This document shows, in pieces, positions 8,369-16,548 of a stretch of DNA of 64,000 nucleotides (position 1 is its first letter; each line of letters begins with the position of its first letter). The notes below the pieces were generated by a model. That model made no database searches. It was not told the origin of the DNA and saw only the letters and a list, made by a program, of their open reading frames with translations. The position numbers were made by a program, and so were the translations under genes. The DNA is taken from NCBI RefSeq assembly GCF_000429605.1, contig NZ_AUCE01000012.1:372001-436000 (forward strand), in the 5' to 3' direction. This DNA is from Azonexus hydrophilus DSM 23864 (GTDB taxonomy: Bacteria > Pseudomonadota > Gammaproteobacteria > Burkholderiales > Rhodocyclaceae).

Positions 8369-8608
8369 TCAGAAGGTCACGCCGTACTTGCCGAGCAGTT
8401 CCATTCCCTTGGTGTAGGACGAGAAATCGACGATGTCGTCGGTTTCCATCATGATCCCGAAAGTGTCTTCCAGTGCCGCGATCATGCCCATGTGACCGAC
8501 CGAGTCCCAGGCTGGAACGCATTGATAGGTGAAGTTGTCGCCGAGGACGTCGGCTTCGACCCCGAAGCATTCCATAAAGACCTGCTGGTATTGTTCCTGA
8601 TTGCTCAT
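8369..8608 (-). CDS. Dedicated acyl carrier protein
   Basis: 79 residues, a typical ACP size, acidic, beginning Met-Ser-Asn-Gln-Glu. The phosphopantetheine attachment site is Ser36 in AWDSVGHMG. Later motifs (IAALEDTFGIMM, DDIVDFSSY) match helices II-III of ACPs. A longer start six codons upstream is possible but lacks support from family length. It sits between the sugar acyltransferase gene and the AMP-forming ligase gene, so it is a pathway-specific carrier distinct from AcpP. It could present the activated acyl group to the dehydratase, the reductase or the sugar N-acyltransferase. Confidence 0.88.
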   Translation of the reverse strand: MSNQEQYQQVFMECFGVEADVLGDNFTYQCVPAWDSVGHMGMIAALEDTFGIMMETDDIVDFSSYTKGMELLGKYGVTF

Positions 8609-8622
8609 TGAGCGCGCGCCTT

Positions 8623-9297
8623 TCAAGATTTGTTGAAAACCCTGCGGGTTTCGTTTTTTCTCATTGCCCTTGCCGGATTGCCCAATGCAATCAGATCATC
8701 ACCGAGATCATGATGAAGGACCGAACCCATGCCGACGATGCTGCGGTCGCCGATGCGCAGTTGTTCCTTGATCTGCGACCCCATGCCGATATAGCTGGCA
8801 GACCCGACGCGGGTTCCACCGCCCAGGTTGACCATCGACGAAATCACCGTATGGTCGCCGACGACGACGTCGTGACCAATGATGGCTTGGACATTAACGG
8901 CGACATTATTACCGACTTTAGCATCCGCGGCGACGCTGCAAAATGCTGTCAGGACGACGCCTTCGCCGAGGCAGGCGTAAGGCGAGACGATCGCCGATGG
9001 GTCGACGACCCGGCCCAGGCGGATGCCGTATTGGGTCAACTTCCCGTGCAGGGTTTCTCGGTGCACCGGTTCGCCCTGAGCGACCACCACCTCAATCGAG
9101 GTCGTGTCAAAATTTTCCAGTACCGAGGCGAGCGAAAAGGATTGCGTGTCACCAAACCAGGTGCCGGGAGCGGCGAAATCGTCAATGAAGAAGATGTCGT
9201 TCCAGGTCCTCGCCAGCCGATTGGCACGCTGTGCAATGTCGCGGATTTCCTTGCCGAAGGCACCGGCGCCGTAGATGAAGAGATGGGGATGGCTCAT
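8623..9297 (-). CDS. NeuD/PglD-family sugar O/N-acyltransferase (left-handed beta-helix)
   Basis: 224 residues. The N-terminal Rossmann-like domain opens with IYGAGAFGKEI, followed by a hexapeptide-repeat beta-helix from about residue 100 (VVDPSAIVSP, AIIGHDVVVGDHT, NLGGGTRVGS, RSIVGMGSVL). The general-base histidine expected in this family is in IIGHDVVVGD. Relatives acylate amino sugars or sialic acids, usually with acetyl-CoA. It follows the aminotransferase gene with an ATGA overlap, the classic aminotransferase-acyltransferase pair for N-acylated amino sugars. The adjacent ACP gene raises the possibility of an ACP-bound acyl donor (inference). Confidence 0.85.
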   Translation of the reverse strand: MSHPHLFIYGAGAFGKEIRDIAQRANRLARTWNDIFFIDDFAAPGTWFGDTQSFSLASVLENFDTTSIEVVVAQGEPVHRETLHGKLTQYGIRLGRVVDPSAIVSPYACLGEGVVLTAFCSVAADAKVGNNVAVNVQAIIGHDVVVGDHTVISSMVNLGGGTRVGSASYIGMGSQIKEQLRIGDRSIVGMGSVLHHDLGDDLIALGNPARAMRKNETRRVFNKS

Positions 9298-10409
9298 GGC
9301 ATTGCGCGCCTCGCCGAGGAATGCCGGGCCAGCGAATCGACGACGATGCCGCTGATCCGCTCGATGTCGGCGGTGCCAAGCTCGAAATACAGTGGCAGGC
9401 AGAGGATGCGTCGGGAAATGCTTTCGGCGACCGGAAATGGCTGGTAGGGAAAAAGGTGATTGAGGGTGTTGAGCGCTGGGTAGAAGTAACGCCGGGCGAC
9501 GATCGATTCGGCGAGCAGCGCTTGCTCAGTGGCGAGCAGGCTGTCCTCGTCCGGAAAAATGACCGGCAGGTAGCTGTGGTTGCAGGCTTCCGGGTCGATG
9601 CGCTGGAAGCGCAGTGCCGGCGCCGTGCCGAGACAAGCCAGGTAATGTGCGTAATCGCTGCGCCGCTTGTGTTCGACGGCGGTGGCGAATTCGAGGTTGA
9701 CCAGCCCGAGCGCGGCGTGGATCTCGGTCATCTTGCCGTTGGTGCCGTCGTCCACGATGTTGCGCGCGTCGTCGTGGCCGAAGAAGCGCAGGCGGCGGAT
9801 GCGGGCGTCGAGTTCAGGGTCGGCGGTGACGCAGGCGCCGCCTTCGCCGGTGTTGAACAGCTTGGTCGCGTGGAAACTCAGGGCAGTGACTTCGCCGGCC
9901 AGCGCCAGCGGCTGGCCGCCCTGCCTGACGTTGAAGGCGTGGGCTCCGTCGTAGATGACCTTGAGCCGGTGCCCGGCGGCGATTTCGCCGATCCGCCCGG
10001 TGGCGCACGGGTTGCCGAAAACATGGACGGGCAGGATGGCACTGGTGTGCCGGGTAATGCGGGCTTCGATCTGTGCGGGGTCGATATTCAACGTTTCCGG
10101 GTCGATGTCTACGAAGACCGGCCGGCAGCCTTCATAAACGATGGCGCTGGTGGTGGCGACCCAGGAAAACGGCGTGGTGATGATTTCACCGCGCAGGCCG
10201 AGCGCGCGGATCGCCAGTTGCAGAGCGATGGTCCCGTTGGTGACGGCGGCGAGCCGGGGCAGGGCCAGGTAGTCGCAGAGCCGGGCTTCGAGTTCGCAAA
10301 CGAGGGGGCCGTTGTGCGTCAGGACGCCGCTTTCCCAGGCGGGTTCCAGCTTGCGGGCGAAGGCTTCAAGCCGGGCCAGGGCCGGTTTGGTGACATGTAT
10401 GGTGGGCAT
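9294..10409 (-). CDS. DegT/DnrJ/EryC1/StrS-family sugar aminotransferase
   Basis: 371 residues. The start is supported by the family-typical beginning (VTKPALARLEAF, then WESGVLTHNGP). The PLP lysine is in SFHATKLFNTGEGG, and the dinucleotide-sugar aminotransferase features VYDGAHAF-like (IYDGAHAFN) and NGKMTEIHAALG are present. It converts a ketosugar nucleotide to an aminosugar using glutamate and PLP. With the 2,3-dehydratase and ketoreductase upstream, the expected substrate is a dTDP-4-keto (or 3-keto) 2,6-dideoxyhexose. The first 44 nt overlap the 3' end of the ketoreductase gene, an unusually long overlap. Confidence 0.89.
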   Translation of the reverse strand: MPTIHVTKPALARLEAFARKLEPAWESGVLTHNGPLVCELEARLCDYLALPRLAAVTNGTIALQLAIRALGLRGEIITTPFSWVATTSAIVYEGCRPVFVDIDPETLNIDPAQIEARITRHTSAILPVHVFGNPCATGRIGEIAAGHRLKVIYDGAHAFNVRQGGQPLALAGEVTALSFHATKLFNTGEGGACVTADPELDARIRRLRFFGHDDARNIVDDGTNGKMTEIHAALGLVNLEFATAVEHKRRSDYAHYLACLGTAPALRFQRIDPEACNHSYLPVIFPDEDSLLATEQALLAESIVARRYFYPALNTLNHLFPYQPFPVAESISRRILCLPLYFELGTADIERISGIVVDSLARHSSARRAMP

Positions 10410-11352
10410 GGGTTTTCAGTGCTTCGGTGAGCTTGGCCTGGCGGAGCAGTCCGTCAAAATCCGCGTCGTGGCTGTTGATGCGGCGGATGAAACTACGCAG
10501 GGCATTGGCAAAGTGATTGTCTTCGGCGATGGTGTGTTCTTCCGTGCCCTGCCCGGTTTCAATCCGGATGAGGGGTGCGAATCCCGGTGGCGCGGTGAAA
10601 ATCCTGGGGGCGGTCAGCCTGGCGTTGGCGGTCCAGATCTCCAGTTCGCAGCGGTAATGGCTGTCGAAGCCGAAGGCGAGCTGGGCGGCGATGCCGTCCG
10701 TTGACACGAGCAGGGCGCTGCCGAAGCGATCGACTTCGCTGGTGGGTGGGGTTTGCAGATGGCTGGCCAGCAGCGTCAGCGGATCGCCCAGTAGTTCGCG
10801 GGCAATGCACAGGGTGTAGCCGCCGGCATCAAGCAGCGCACCACCGCCCATCCCCGCCCGGTAACGGAAGTTGTCCGGCGGTAGTGACGGGAAGCCGAAG
10901 CTTGCCCGGAGTAGGCGGATTTCGCCCAGTCGGCCGGAGGCCAGGGTGTCCTTGATGAACTGTAGTTGGCGGTGGTGGAGGAACATCCAGTTTTCCCCCA
11001 GTATTTTGTCAGCCTGGCGCGCCTCCTCGACCAGGCGCGCCGTCGCCGCGAGATTCGTGGTCAGCGGCTTTTCGCTCAAGACATGTTTGCCTGCGGCCAG
11101 CGCTTTCCGGGCCCAGGTTTCGTGCAGAGCGGGGGGGAGAGGAAGATAGACGGCGTCGATGTCGCTTCGGATCAGCAGGGCTGCGTAGTCGTCTTCCGCC
11201 GCGCAGCCGAACTCGCTGGCGAACTGCGCAGCCCGGCTGGCGTCGCGCGAAGCAATAGCGACCAGTTTCGCTTCCTCGACCTGGGCGATGGCCGGGGCGA
11301 ACATTCTGCGCGCAATGCTGGCGCAGCCCAGTATGCCGAAGCGGATGGTCAT
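10366..11352 (-). CDS. Gfo/Idh/MocA-family NAD(P)-dependent oxidoreductase (probable NDP-sugar 3-ketoreductase)
   Basis: 328 residues. The N-terminal Rossmann motif is FGILGCASIA (5-14), and the family signature is EKPL in HVLSEKPLTTN. The C-terminal domain has GGGALLDAGGYTL. Members working beside NDP-hexose 2,3-dehydratases reduce the C3 ketone of dTDP-3,4-diketo-2,6-dideoxyglucose, and the upstream neighbour here is that dehydratase (7 nt gap). The assignment to the 3-ketoreductase role is therefore context-based. The last 14 or so residues (His/Pro-rich) are read from the region overlapping the aminotransferase start and look like a non-conserved tail. Confidence 0.85.
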   Translation of the reverse strand: MTIRFGILGCASIARRMFAPAIAQVEEAKLVAIASRDASRAAQFASEFGCAAEDDYAALLIRSDIDAVYLPLPPALHETWARKALAAGKHVLSEKPLTTNLAATARLVEEARQADKILGENWMFLHHRQLQFIKDTLASGRLGEIRLLRASFGFPSLPPDNFRYRAGMGGGALLDAGGYTLCIARELLGDPLTLLASHLQTPPTSEVDRFGSALLVSTDGIAAQLAFGFDSHYRCELEIWTANARLTAPRIFTAPPGFAPLIRIETGQGTEEHTIAEDNHFANALRSFIRRINSHDADFDGLLRQAKLTEALKTHAHHTCHQTGPGPA

Positions 11353-11359
11353 GCCTCTG

Positions 11360-12829
11360 TCATGTGAAGGAAATCGCGGAAATCAGGCTACGGGCCTGCA
11401 TGTTGAGATAATTGTTGAAGCGGATGAACTGTTTGATCTGGTTCAGAGTCATCCAGCGATAGTTCTCACTGGTCTCCAGTGGGAAATCCTCGTCGGCGAG
11501 GACCAGCAGGTTGCGGTTCTGTTCCTGGAAGAATCGGCCACCTTCCTCTGACTGCATGGTGTCAAACAGAAGTTGCTGCGGTTGGGCTGTGAGGATGTAG
11601 TCCAGATAGGGGGGGCGTTTTTCCGGGGCTGTGTCACGGAAATTACCGGTCAGGCACTGGACGGTCGGTGCGAATTCGATGATGTCGAAATTGCCGGGTT
11701 CGAGTTTAGCCTGGACCAGAAAGTGATATATGCCATTGATCGGTTTGATGATGAAGGCGAGCAGGCCCTCCTGAGCGCTTTCGATCAGCGGTTGGCTCCA
11801 AGCGCGAACTTCCCTGCCGCGAATATCGACGCGGGTACCGATGACCTTGAAGAAACGGTTCGCTTGGTGGCGGATGCAGTCGTTTTCGATCTGCCACTGG
11901 CGAAGTTCGGCAAGAGGTTTTCGGGAAACGCGAAGTTCGTAACGCGAGCGCAGGTGAGTGACCCAGGAAAGGATTTCTTCCAGGCTGTGCAGGCTCTCGC
12001 CGGCGTGGAGAAATGACCTCAGGAGAGAAATGGCTGGCAGGTTGCTTGTCGAGAAGTGTGTCGCGAAGAGGTCGAAATAGTATTCGGCACGGTCGTCGAA
12101 TTCACCGTAGGAAATCCCGGAAATGACGGTACGGGTATCCATGTTGATGACGTTCGGCTGGCGGAGCAGGCGCTTGATCTGACCGAGTGTGAGCCATCTG
12201 AAATTGCGCATCGCCGAGAGCGGTCGCTGGGGCTCAATGATGATGTTGCGGTTACGTTTGGCGAGGAACCTGGCGCCCTGTTCGGATTGCAATTGGTCGA
12301 GGAGGACTTCCTCGGGTTTCGCATCCATGAAGTGTTCCAGATATTGCGGCGTTGCGCCGCCGTGGGCCCGAGTGTAATTGCTCTTCGTGGCTTGCAGGGT
12401 AGGTGATATCTGGACAGCATTGATGTTGCCGGGCTCAACTTTGGCCTGCATCAGGAAGTGCAGTATGCCGTCGAATTCTCTGGCGATGATGCCGAGAAAG
12501 CCGACCTCAGGCTGGTCGATGATCGGCTGGTCCCAGTTGGTGATGGGGCCCCAGTCGGTCGCTACCTCGATGCCTTGAATGGAGAAGAAACGTTTGCTTC
12601 GGTGGGCAAAACATCCATTTTCGGTGAATTCCCAGGATTCGAGATCGGTCAGTGGTATGCGTTCGATCGACAGGCTTGCCGACTGGCGCTCTTCGTCCAG
12701 CCAGTTGGCGATGGTTGCGTTGGGGGTGGTCGCGCTATCGACTACCAATGACGATTTCAGGAAACGTAGCGACGTATGCAGGCGTTTCGATGCCGAGGGG
12801 CGAGCTTTGCTCTGCGCGGCGCCTGCCAT
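11360..12829 (-). CDS. NDP-hexose 2,3-dehydratase (TylX3/OleV-type)
   Basis: 489 residues made of two homologous halves, as in this family. Recurrent blocks include W..PII (WDQPIID; WSQPLIES), HFLMQAKVEPGNI against HFLVQAKLEPGNF, LLDQLQSEQGARF against LFDTMQSEEGGRF, and FRWLTLGQIKRLL against YRWMTLNQIKQFI. The enzyme removes the C2 hydroxyl of dTDP-4-keto-6-deoxyglucose, committing to 2,6-dideoxysugars. Its ATG overlaps the stop of the diguanylate cyclase gene (TAATG). Sampled G+C is near 50 %, lower than the operon core. The family is best known from antibiotic sugar clusters, so its presence next to acyl genes in a proteobacterium is notable. Confidence 0.92.
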   Translation of the reverse strand: MAGAAQSKARPSASKRLHTSLRFLKSSLVVDSATTPNATIANWLDEERQSASLSIERIPLTDLESWEFTENGCFAHRSKRFFSIQGIEVATDWGPITNWDQPIIDQPEVGFLGIIAREFDGILHFLMQAKVEPGNINAVQISPTLQATKSNYTRAHGGATPQYLEHFMDAKPEEVLLDQLQSEQGARFLAKRNRNIIIEPQRPLSAMRNFRWLTLGQIKRLLRQPNVINMDTRTVISGISYGEFDDRAEYYFDLFATHFSTSNLPAISLLRSFLHAGESLHSLEEILSWVTHLRSRYELRVSRKPLAELRQWQIENDCIRHQANRFFKVIGTRVDIRGREVRAWSQPLIESAQEGLLAFIIKPINGIYHFLVQAKLEPGNFDIIEFAPTVQCLTGNFRDTAPEKRPPYLDYILTAQPQQLLFDTMQSEEGGRFFQEQNRNLLVLADEDFPLETSENYRWMTLNQIKQFIRFNNYLNMQARSLISAISFT

Positions 12830-14604
12830 TAGGCGTTCTCCATGACTGTCTCGACTCGGTTCTTGCCAGTCTGTTTCGCTTTATACATCGCTTCATCGGC
12901 CCGTTTGATCACGCTTGCCTGATTGTCCCTTTCGGTCATTTGGGTGACACCCGCGCTGAATGTGATCAATACCTTTTCGTTATCGTGAAGGAAAAAGCGC
13001 TTTGTCAGTTCTCGCTGAAGACGTACCAGCACGTGAGTAGCATCGGCGATTTGCGTTTCGGGCAGCAAAATGACGAATTCTTCGCCACCGAAACGGGCTA
13101 TCGTGTCTTGCGGGCGCAGGGTTTCCCGGCAAACCGAGGCCAGGTGAATCAAAGCCTGGTCACCGGCATCATGCCCCAGCGAGTCGTTCAGTTTCTTGAA
13201 ATTGTCGATGTCAAGGAGGGCGACGCAAAGCACGGTGTCGTGGCGTAGTGCGCGAGCCACTTCCTTGTCGAACATTTCCTCCAGGCCGTGCCGGTTGAGT
13301 ACGCCGGTGAGTTGGTCGTGACGCACCAGGTCGCTGGTTTTTTCCAGTTCCATTTCCAGTTCGCGGATACGCGCTTCGGAAGCCTTGACCTTTTCCTGGG
13401 TGAGCCGGAGCTCGTCGCGGGAACGCTGGGCATTGGTCTGGATGCTGCGGGTTTCGCGCATGACCTCGTCAATGACGTTTTCCAGTTCGGTGATGTTGTC
13501 GGCGGCACTGATCTTGTCCGCGTAACGTTCGATCTTGTCGTGATAGTCGGATGTCGCATCGGCGAAGTCGGCCAGGTGGTCGACGAAGCCGGTCAGCATC
13601 TGCTTGATCGCTTCGCGGGTTTCGAACAGGCCGGCCTTGAGTTGGCTTTGCTTGAACAGGACTTCCTTCAGGCGCCGCTCGGCGTCATCGATGGCGCGCT
13701 GGGACAAGGGTTTCTCGATGATGTCGCGCACGACTTCGATCTGCCCGTGCAGCCAGCGATCATCGATGACCAGCTCGGTCATGTTCTCGACCAGCAGGCG
13801 AAGCAGCCCAAGCAGGCTTTTGCGCAGTTCTTGCTGGTCTTCGGCCAGCAATTCCAGTTTGAAGGCAAAGCGCTTGAGGTGAGAGAGAAACTCCTTGAGC
13901 TCATCTGACTTGCGGGCGCGCCGGATATGGCTGGCAAGTTGTTTGGCATCCTGGGCAAGCTGAGGGCTTTCGATCAACTGGGTGGCAATCGCAGTTTCCA
14001 GGGTGAAAGCAAAGAGCTCACGCAATTCGGCGAGCAGCGCCGGGTCGTTGCTGCCTGTTACGGCGGCGGTAGCGGGCGCGGCTATCTCCTCTTCGCTCGT
14101 GTTCTCGGTCGGTCGTTCACCCTCCCGCCCTTGTCCCCAGGAACGCATCAGGCTCTGCAGGCGGGAGAACAGGTTGTCGGGGTTGTTGGCGCTGCCGTTC
14201 AGTACATGTTCCAGCGATTCGCGTTTTCGGGCCGACGTTACACCGGCATGCTTTGTTTCCCACTGGCGCAGTAGATCGCCGATCAATTCCCCCCAGGCGA
14301 GTTTTTGCGATTCGATCAAACCGTTGATGAAGGTCGTCAGATGTTTCTGGTAGGCGTCCCAGTCCTCCGCCTTGACGGCCTCGTCGAGTTGTCTGGCCAG
14401 ACGCATCTGGTCCGGCGAGCTTTTGGGCAGCGCGCCAGACAGGGTGCGCAGGTGTTTTTCCGGGAAATCCTTGCTGACAGGTTTCGTGCCGGCAATCTCG
14501 TGATACAGCGTCTGGTAATTGTCCGGAGTAGGCGCAATGCGGCGCTGCGCAAGCTGCTTGAGTGTATCGCGGGCAATTTCGAAGGGCGTGGCTGGGTTGC
14601 TCAT
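12829..14604 (-). CDS. GGDEF-domain diguanylate cyclase
   Basis: 591 residues. The N-terminal 400 residues are helical and soluble with no clear transmembrane segment; a coiled-coil stretch (about 380-420, ERYADKISA to LEMELEKT) leads into the GGDEF domain. The active site is RFGGEEF (GGEEF at 506-510), and the product-inhibition I-site RPQD lies five residues before it, so it should make c-di-GMP under feedback control. The start region (IARDTLKQLAQRRIAPTPDNY) is typical of betaproteobacterial cyclases. A TAATG overlap couples it to the 2,3-dehydratase gene, so it appears to be the first gene of the sugar operon. No Shine-Dalgarno is seen before its ATG. Confidence 0.9.
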   Translation of the reverse strand: MSNPATPFEIARDTLKQLAQRRIAPTPDNYQTLYHEIAGTKPVSKDFPEKHLRTLSGALPKSSPDQMRLARQLDEAVKAEDWDAYQKHLTTFINGLIESQKLAWGELIGDLLRQWETKHAGVTSARKRESLEHVLNGSANNPDNLFSRLQSLMRSWGQGREGERPTENTSEEEIAAPATAAVTGSNDPALLAELRELFAFTLETAIATQLIESPQLAQDAKQLASHIRRARKSDELKEFLSHLKRFAFKLELLAEDQQELRKSLLGLLRLLVENMTELVIDDRWLHGQIEVVRDIIEKPLSQRAIDDAERRLKEVLFKQSQLKAGLFETREAIKQMLTGFVDHLADFADATSDYHDKIERYADKISAADNITELENVIDEVMRETRSIQTNAQRSRDELRLTQEKVKASEARIRELEMELEKTSDLVRHDQLTGVLNRHGLEEMFDKEVARALRHDTVLCVALLDIDNFKKLNDSLGHDAGDQALIHLASVCRETLRPQDTIARFGGEEFVILLPETQIADATHVLVRLQRELTKRFFLHDNEKVLITFSAGVTQMTERDNQASVIKRADEAMYKAKQTGKNRVETVMENA

Positions 14605-14613
14605 GTCGCGCGT

Positions 14614-14641
14614 GTATTAGATCGGCTTTGCCAGAAGACAA
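14614..14641 (-). promoter_or_regulatory. Candidate sigma-70 promoter of the cyclase/sugar operon
   Basis: On the minus strand TTGTCT (14641-14636) and TAATAC (14619-14614) are separated by 16 nt. Transcription would begin only a few bases before, or at, the ATG at 14604, which has no Shine-Dalgarno; a leaderless message is possible. Only motif similarity supports it. Confidence 0.4.
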
Positions 14642-14733
14642 TGGCTTGAATGGCTGATTCTACATGTCCACGCCTCGTTGGTGTTTGCGGTAGTTTGCCG
14701 TCCGGGCAAATGCAAAATGCTTTGCTGCTGAGG

Positions 14734-16548
14734 TCAGCCCTCTGCCCGGATCAGTTGCAGCAGTTCCTCGCCGTAGTGCTCGATCTTGGCGCTGCCCATG
14801 CCGGTGATGCCGGCGAGCAGGCCGTGGCTGACCGGGCGGCATTCGGCGAGTTCGCGCAGGGTCTTGTCGTGCAGGATGACATAGGCCGGCACACTCTGTT
14901 CGCGCGCGGTGTCGGCGCGCCACTGGCGCAGGCGCTGGAACAGCGCGGCGTCGGCCGGCGCCAGGTCGACCAGCGGGGCGCGGCTGGTCTTGCTTGGTGC
15001 GCTGCGTTTCCTGGTTGGTCGGCGCAGTTGCACCGTGCGCTGCCCTTTGAGCACTTCGCGCGCTGCTTCGGTCAGTTGCAGGGCGCCGTGCTCGGTCATG
15101 TCGACATGGACCAGGCCGGCGGCGGCGAGCTGGCGGAAGACGCTCTTCCATTCGCGTTCGTCGAGTTCGCCGCCGACGCCGAAGGTCGGCAACTGATCGT
15201 GGCCCCACTGGCGCATCTTGTCGCTGGTCTTGCCGCGCAATACGTCGATCAGGTGGCTGACGCCGAAGCGCATGCCGGTGCGGTAGATCGCCGACAGCGC
15301 CTTCTGCGCCGCCTGGGTGCCATCCCACAGTTCCGGCGGTTCGGCGCAGACGTCGCAGTTACCGCAGGGCTGGCGCTCTTCGCCGAAATAGTTGAGCAGC
15401 ACCTGGCGTCGGCAGCGCGGCGCCTCGCAATAGGCGAGCAGGGCGGTCAGGCGTTGCGATTCGAGGATTTTCTGGCCTTCGCCGGCACCCGATTCGGCGA
15501 TGCGCGCATGCTGCAAGGCGACATCCTGCATGCCGTAGGCCATCCAGGCTTCCGACGGCTCGCCGTCGCGGCCGGCGCGGCCGGTTTCCTGATAGTAGGC
15601 TTCGATGCTCTTGGGCAGATCCAGGTGGGCGACGAAGCGCACGTCGGGCTTGTCGATACCCATGCCGAAGGCGATTGTCGCGCACATGACCAGGCCGTCT
15701 TCGCGCAGGAAGCGGCGCTGGTTGGCGGCGCGCTCGTTGGCCGGCAGGCCGGCGTGGTAGGGCAGCGCCGGATAGCCTTGAGTCGACAGCCAGGTGGCGG
15801 TTTCCTCGACCTTCTTGCGCGACAGGCAATAGACGATGCCGGCCTGGCCTTTGCGCCCGCCAAGGAAGCCGAGCAGTTGCTGGCGCGCGTTGTCCTTCTC
15901 GACGACGGTGTAGCGGATGTTCGGGCGGTCGAAGCTGGACAGGAAGACGCGCGCTTCGCCCAGGCCCAGGCGCTGCAGCATCTCGTTCTGCGTCGCCCGG
16001 TCGGCGGTGGCGGTGAGGGCGATGCGCGGCACCCGCGGGTAGCGCTCGTGCAGCGCCGATAACTGCAGGTATTCCGGGCGGAAATCGTGCCCCCATTGCG
16101 ACACGCAGTGCGCTTCGTCGATGGCGAACAGGGCGAGCTTGCCGGCTTCGCAGAGGGCGTCGAACATGGCCAGGGTGCGGTCGAGCATCAGCCGTTCGGG
16201 GGCGATGTAGACGAGGTCGAGCTGGCCGGCGAAGATCGCCTGTTCGACAGCTTGCGCTTCACGCCGGTCGAGCGTCGAGTTGAGCACGGCAGCGCGTACG
16301 CCGAGCTGGGTCAGTGCGTCGACCTGATCCTGCATCAGCGCGATCAGTGGCGAGACGACGATGGCGCAACCCGGGCGCAGCAAGGCCGGAATCTGGTAGC
16401 ACAGGCTTTTGCCACCGCCGGTCGGCATCAGCACCAGGGCGTCGCCGCCGCCGGCGACATGGGCGATGATTTCAGCCTGCTCGCCACGGAAGGCGGGGTA
16501 GCCGAAAACGTCGCGCAGGATGTCGAGGGCGCTGCCGTTCTGTTTCAT
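14734..16548 (-). CDS. recQ: ATP-dependent DNA helicase RecQ
   Basis: 604 residues, normal for RecQ. Walker A is [12 protein letters not shown], the helicase box is [15 protein letters not shown], and motif VI is [11 protein letters not shown] zinc-binding RQC region ([17 protein letters not shown], then CGNCDVC) and a C-terminal HRDC domain follow. The start Met-Lys-Gln-Asn overlaps the lpxH stop as ATGA; longer in-frame readings upstream are within lpxH and are discounted. RecQ unwinds 3'-tailed DNA in RecF-pathway repair and fork processing. It is the last gene of the TPR-ldt-ppiA-ppiB-lpxH-recQ operon. Confidence 0.96.
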   Translation of the reverse strand: MKQNGSALDILRDVFGYPAFRGEQAEIIAHVAGGGDALVLMPTGGGKSLCYQIPALLRPGCAIVVSPLIALMQDQVDALTQLGVRAAVLNSTLDRREAQAVEQAIFAGQLDLVYIAPERLMLDRTLAMFDALCEAGKLALFAIDEAHCVSQWGHDFRPEYLQLSALHERYPRVPRIALTATADRATQNEMLQRLGLGEARVFLSSFDRPNIRYTVVEKDNARQQLLGFLGGRKGQAGIVYCLSRKKVEETATWLSTQGYPALPYHAGLPANERAANQRRFLREDGLVMCATIAFGMGIDKPDVRFVAHLDLPKSIEAYYQETGRAGRDGEPSEAWMAYGMQDVALQHARIAESGAGEGQKILESQRLTALLAYCEAPRCRRQVLLNYFGEERQPCGNCDVCAEPPELWDGTQAAQKALSAIYRTGMRFGVSHLIDVLRGKTSDKMRQWGHDQLPTFGVGGELDEREWKSVFRQLAAAGLVHVDMTEHGALQLTEAAREVLKGQRTVQLRRPTRKRSAPSKTSRAPLVDLAPADAALFQRLRQWRADTAREQSVPAYVILHDKTLRELAECRPVSHGLLAGITGMGSAKIEHYGEELLQLIRAEG

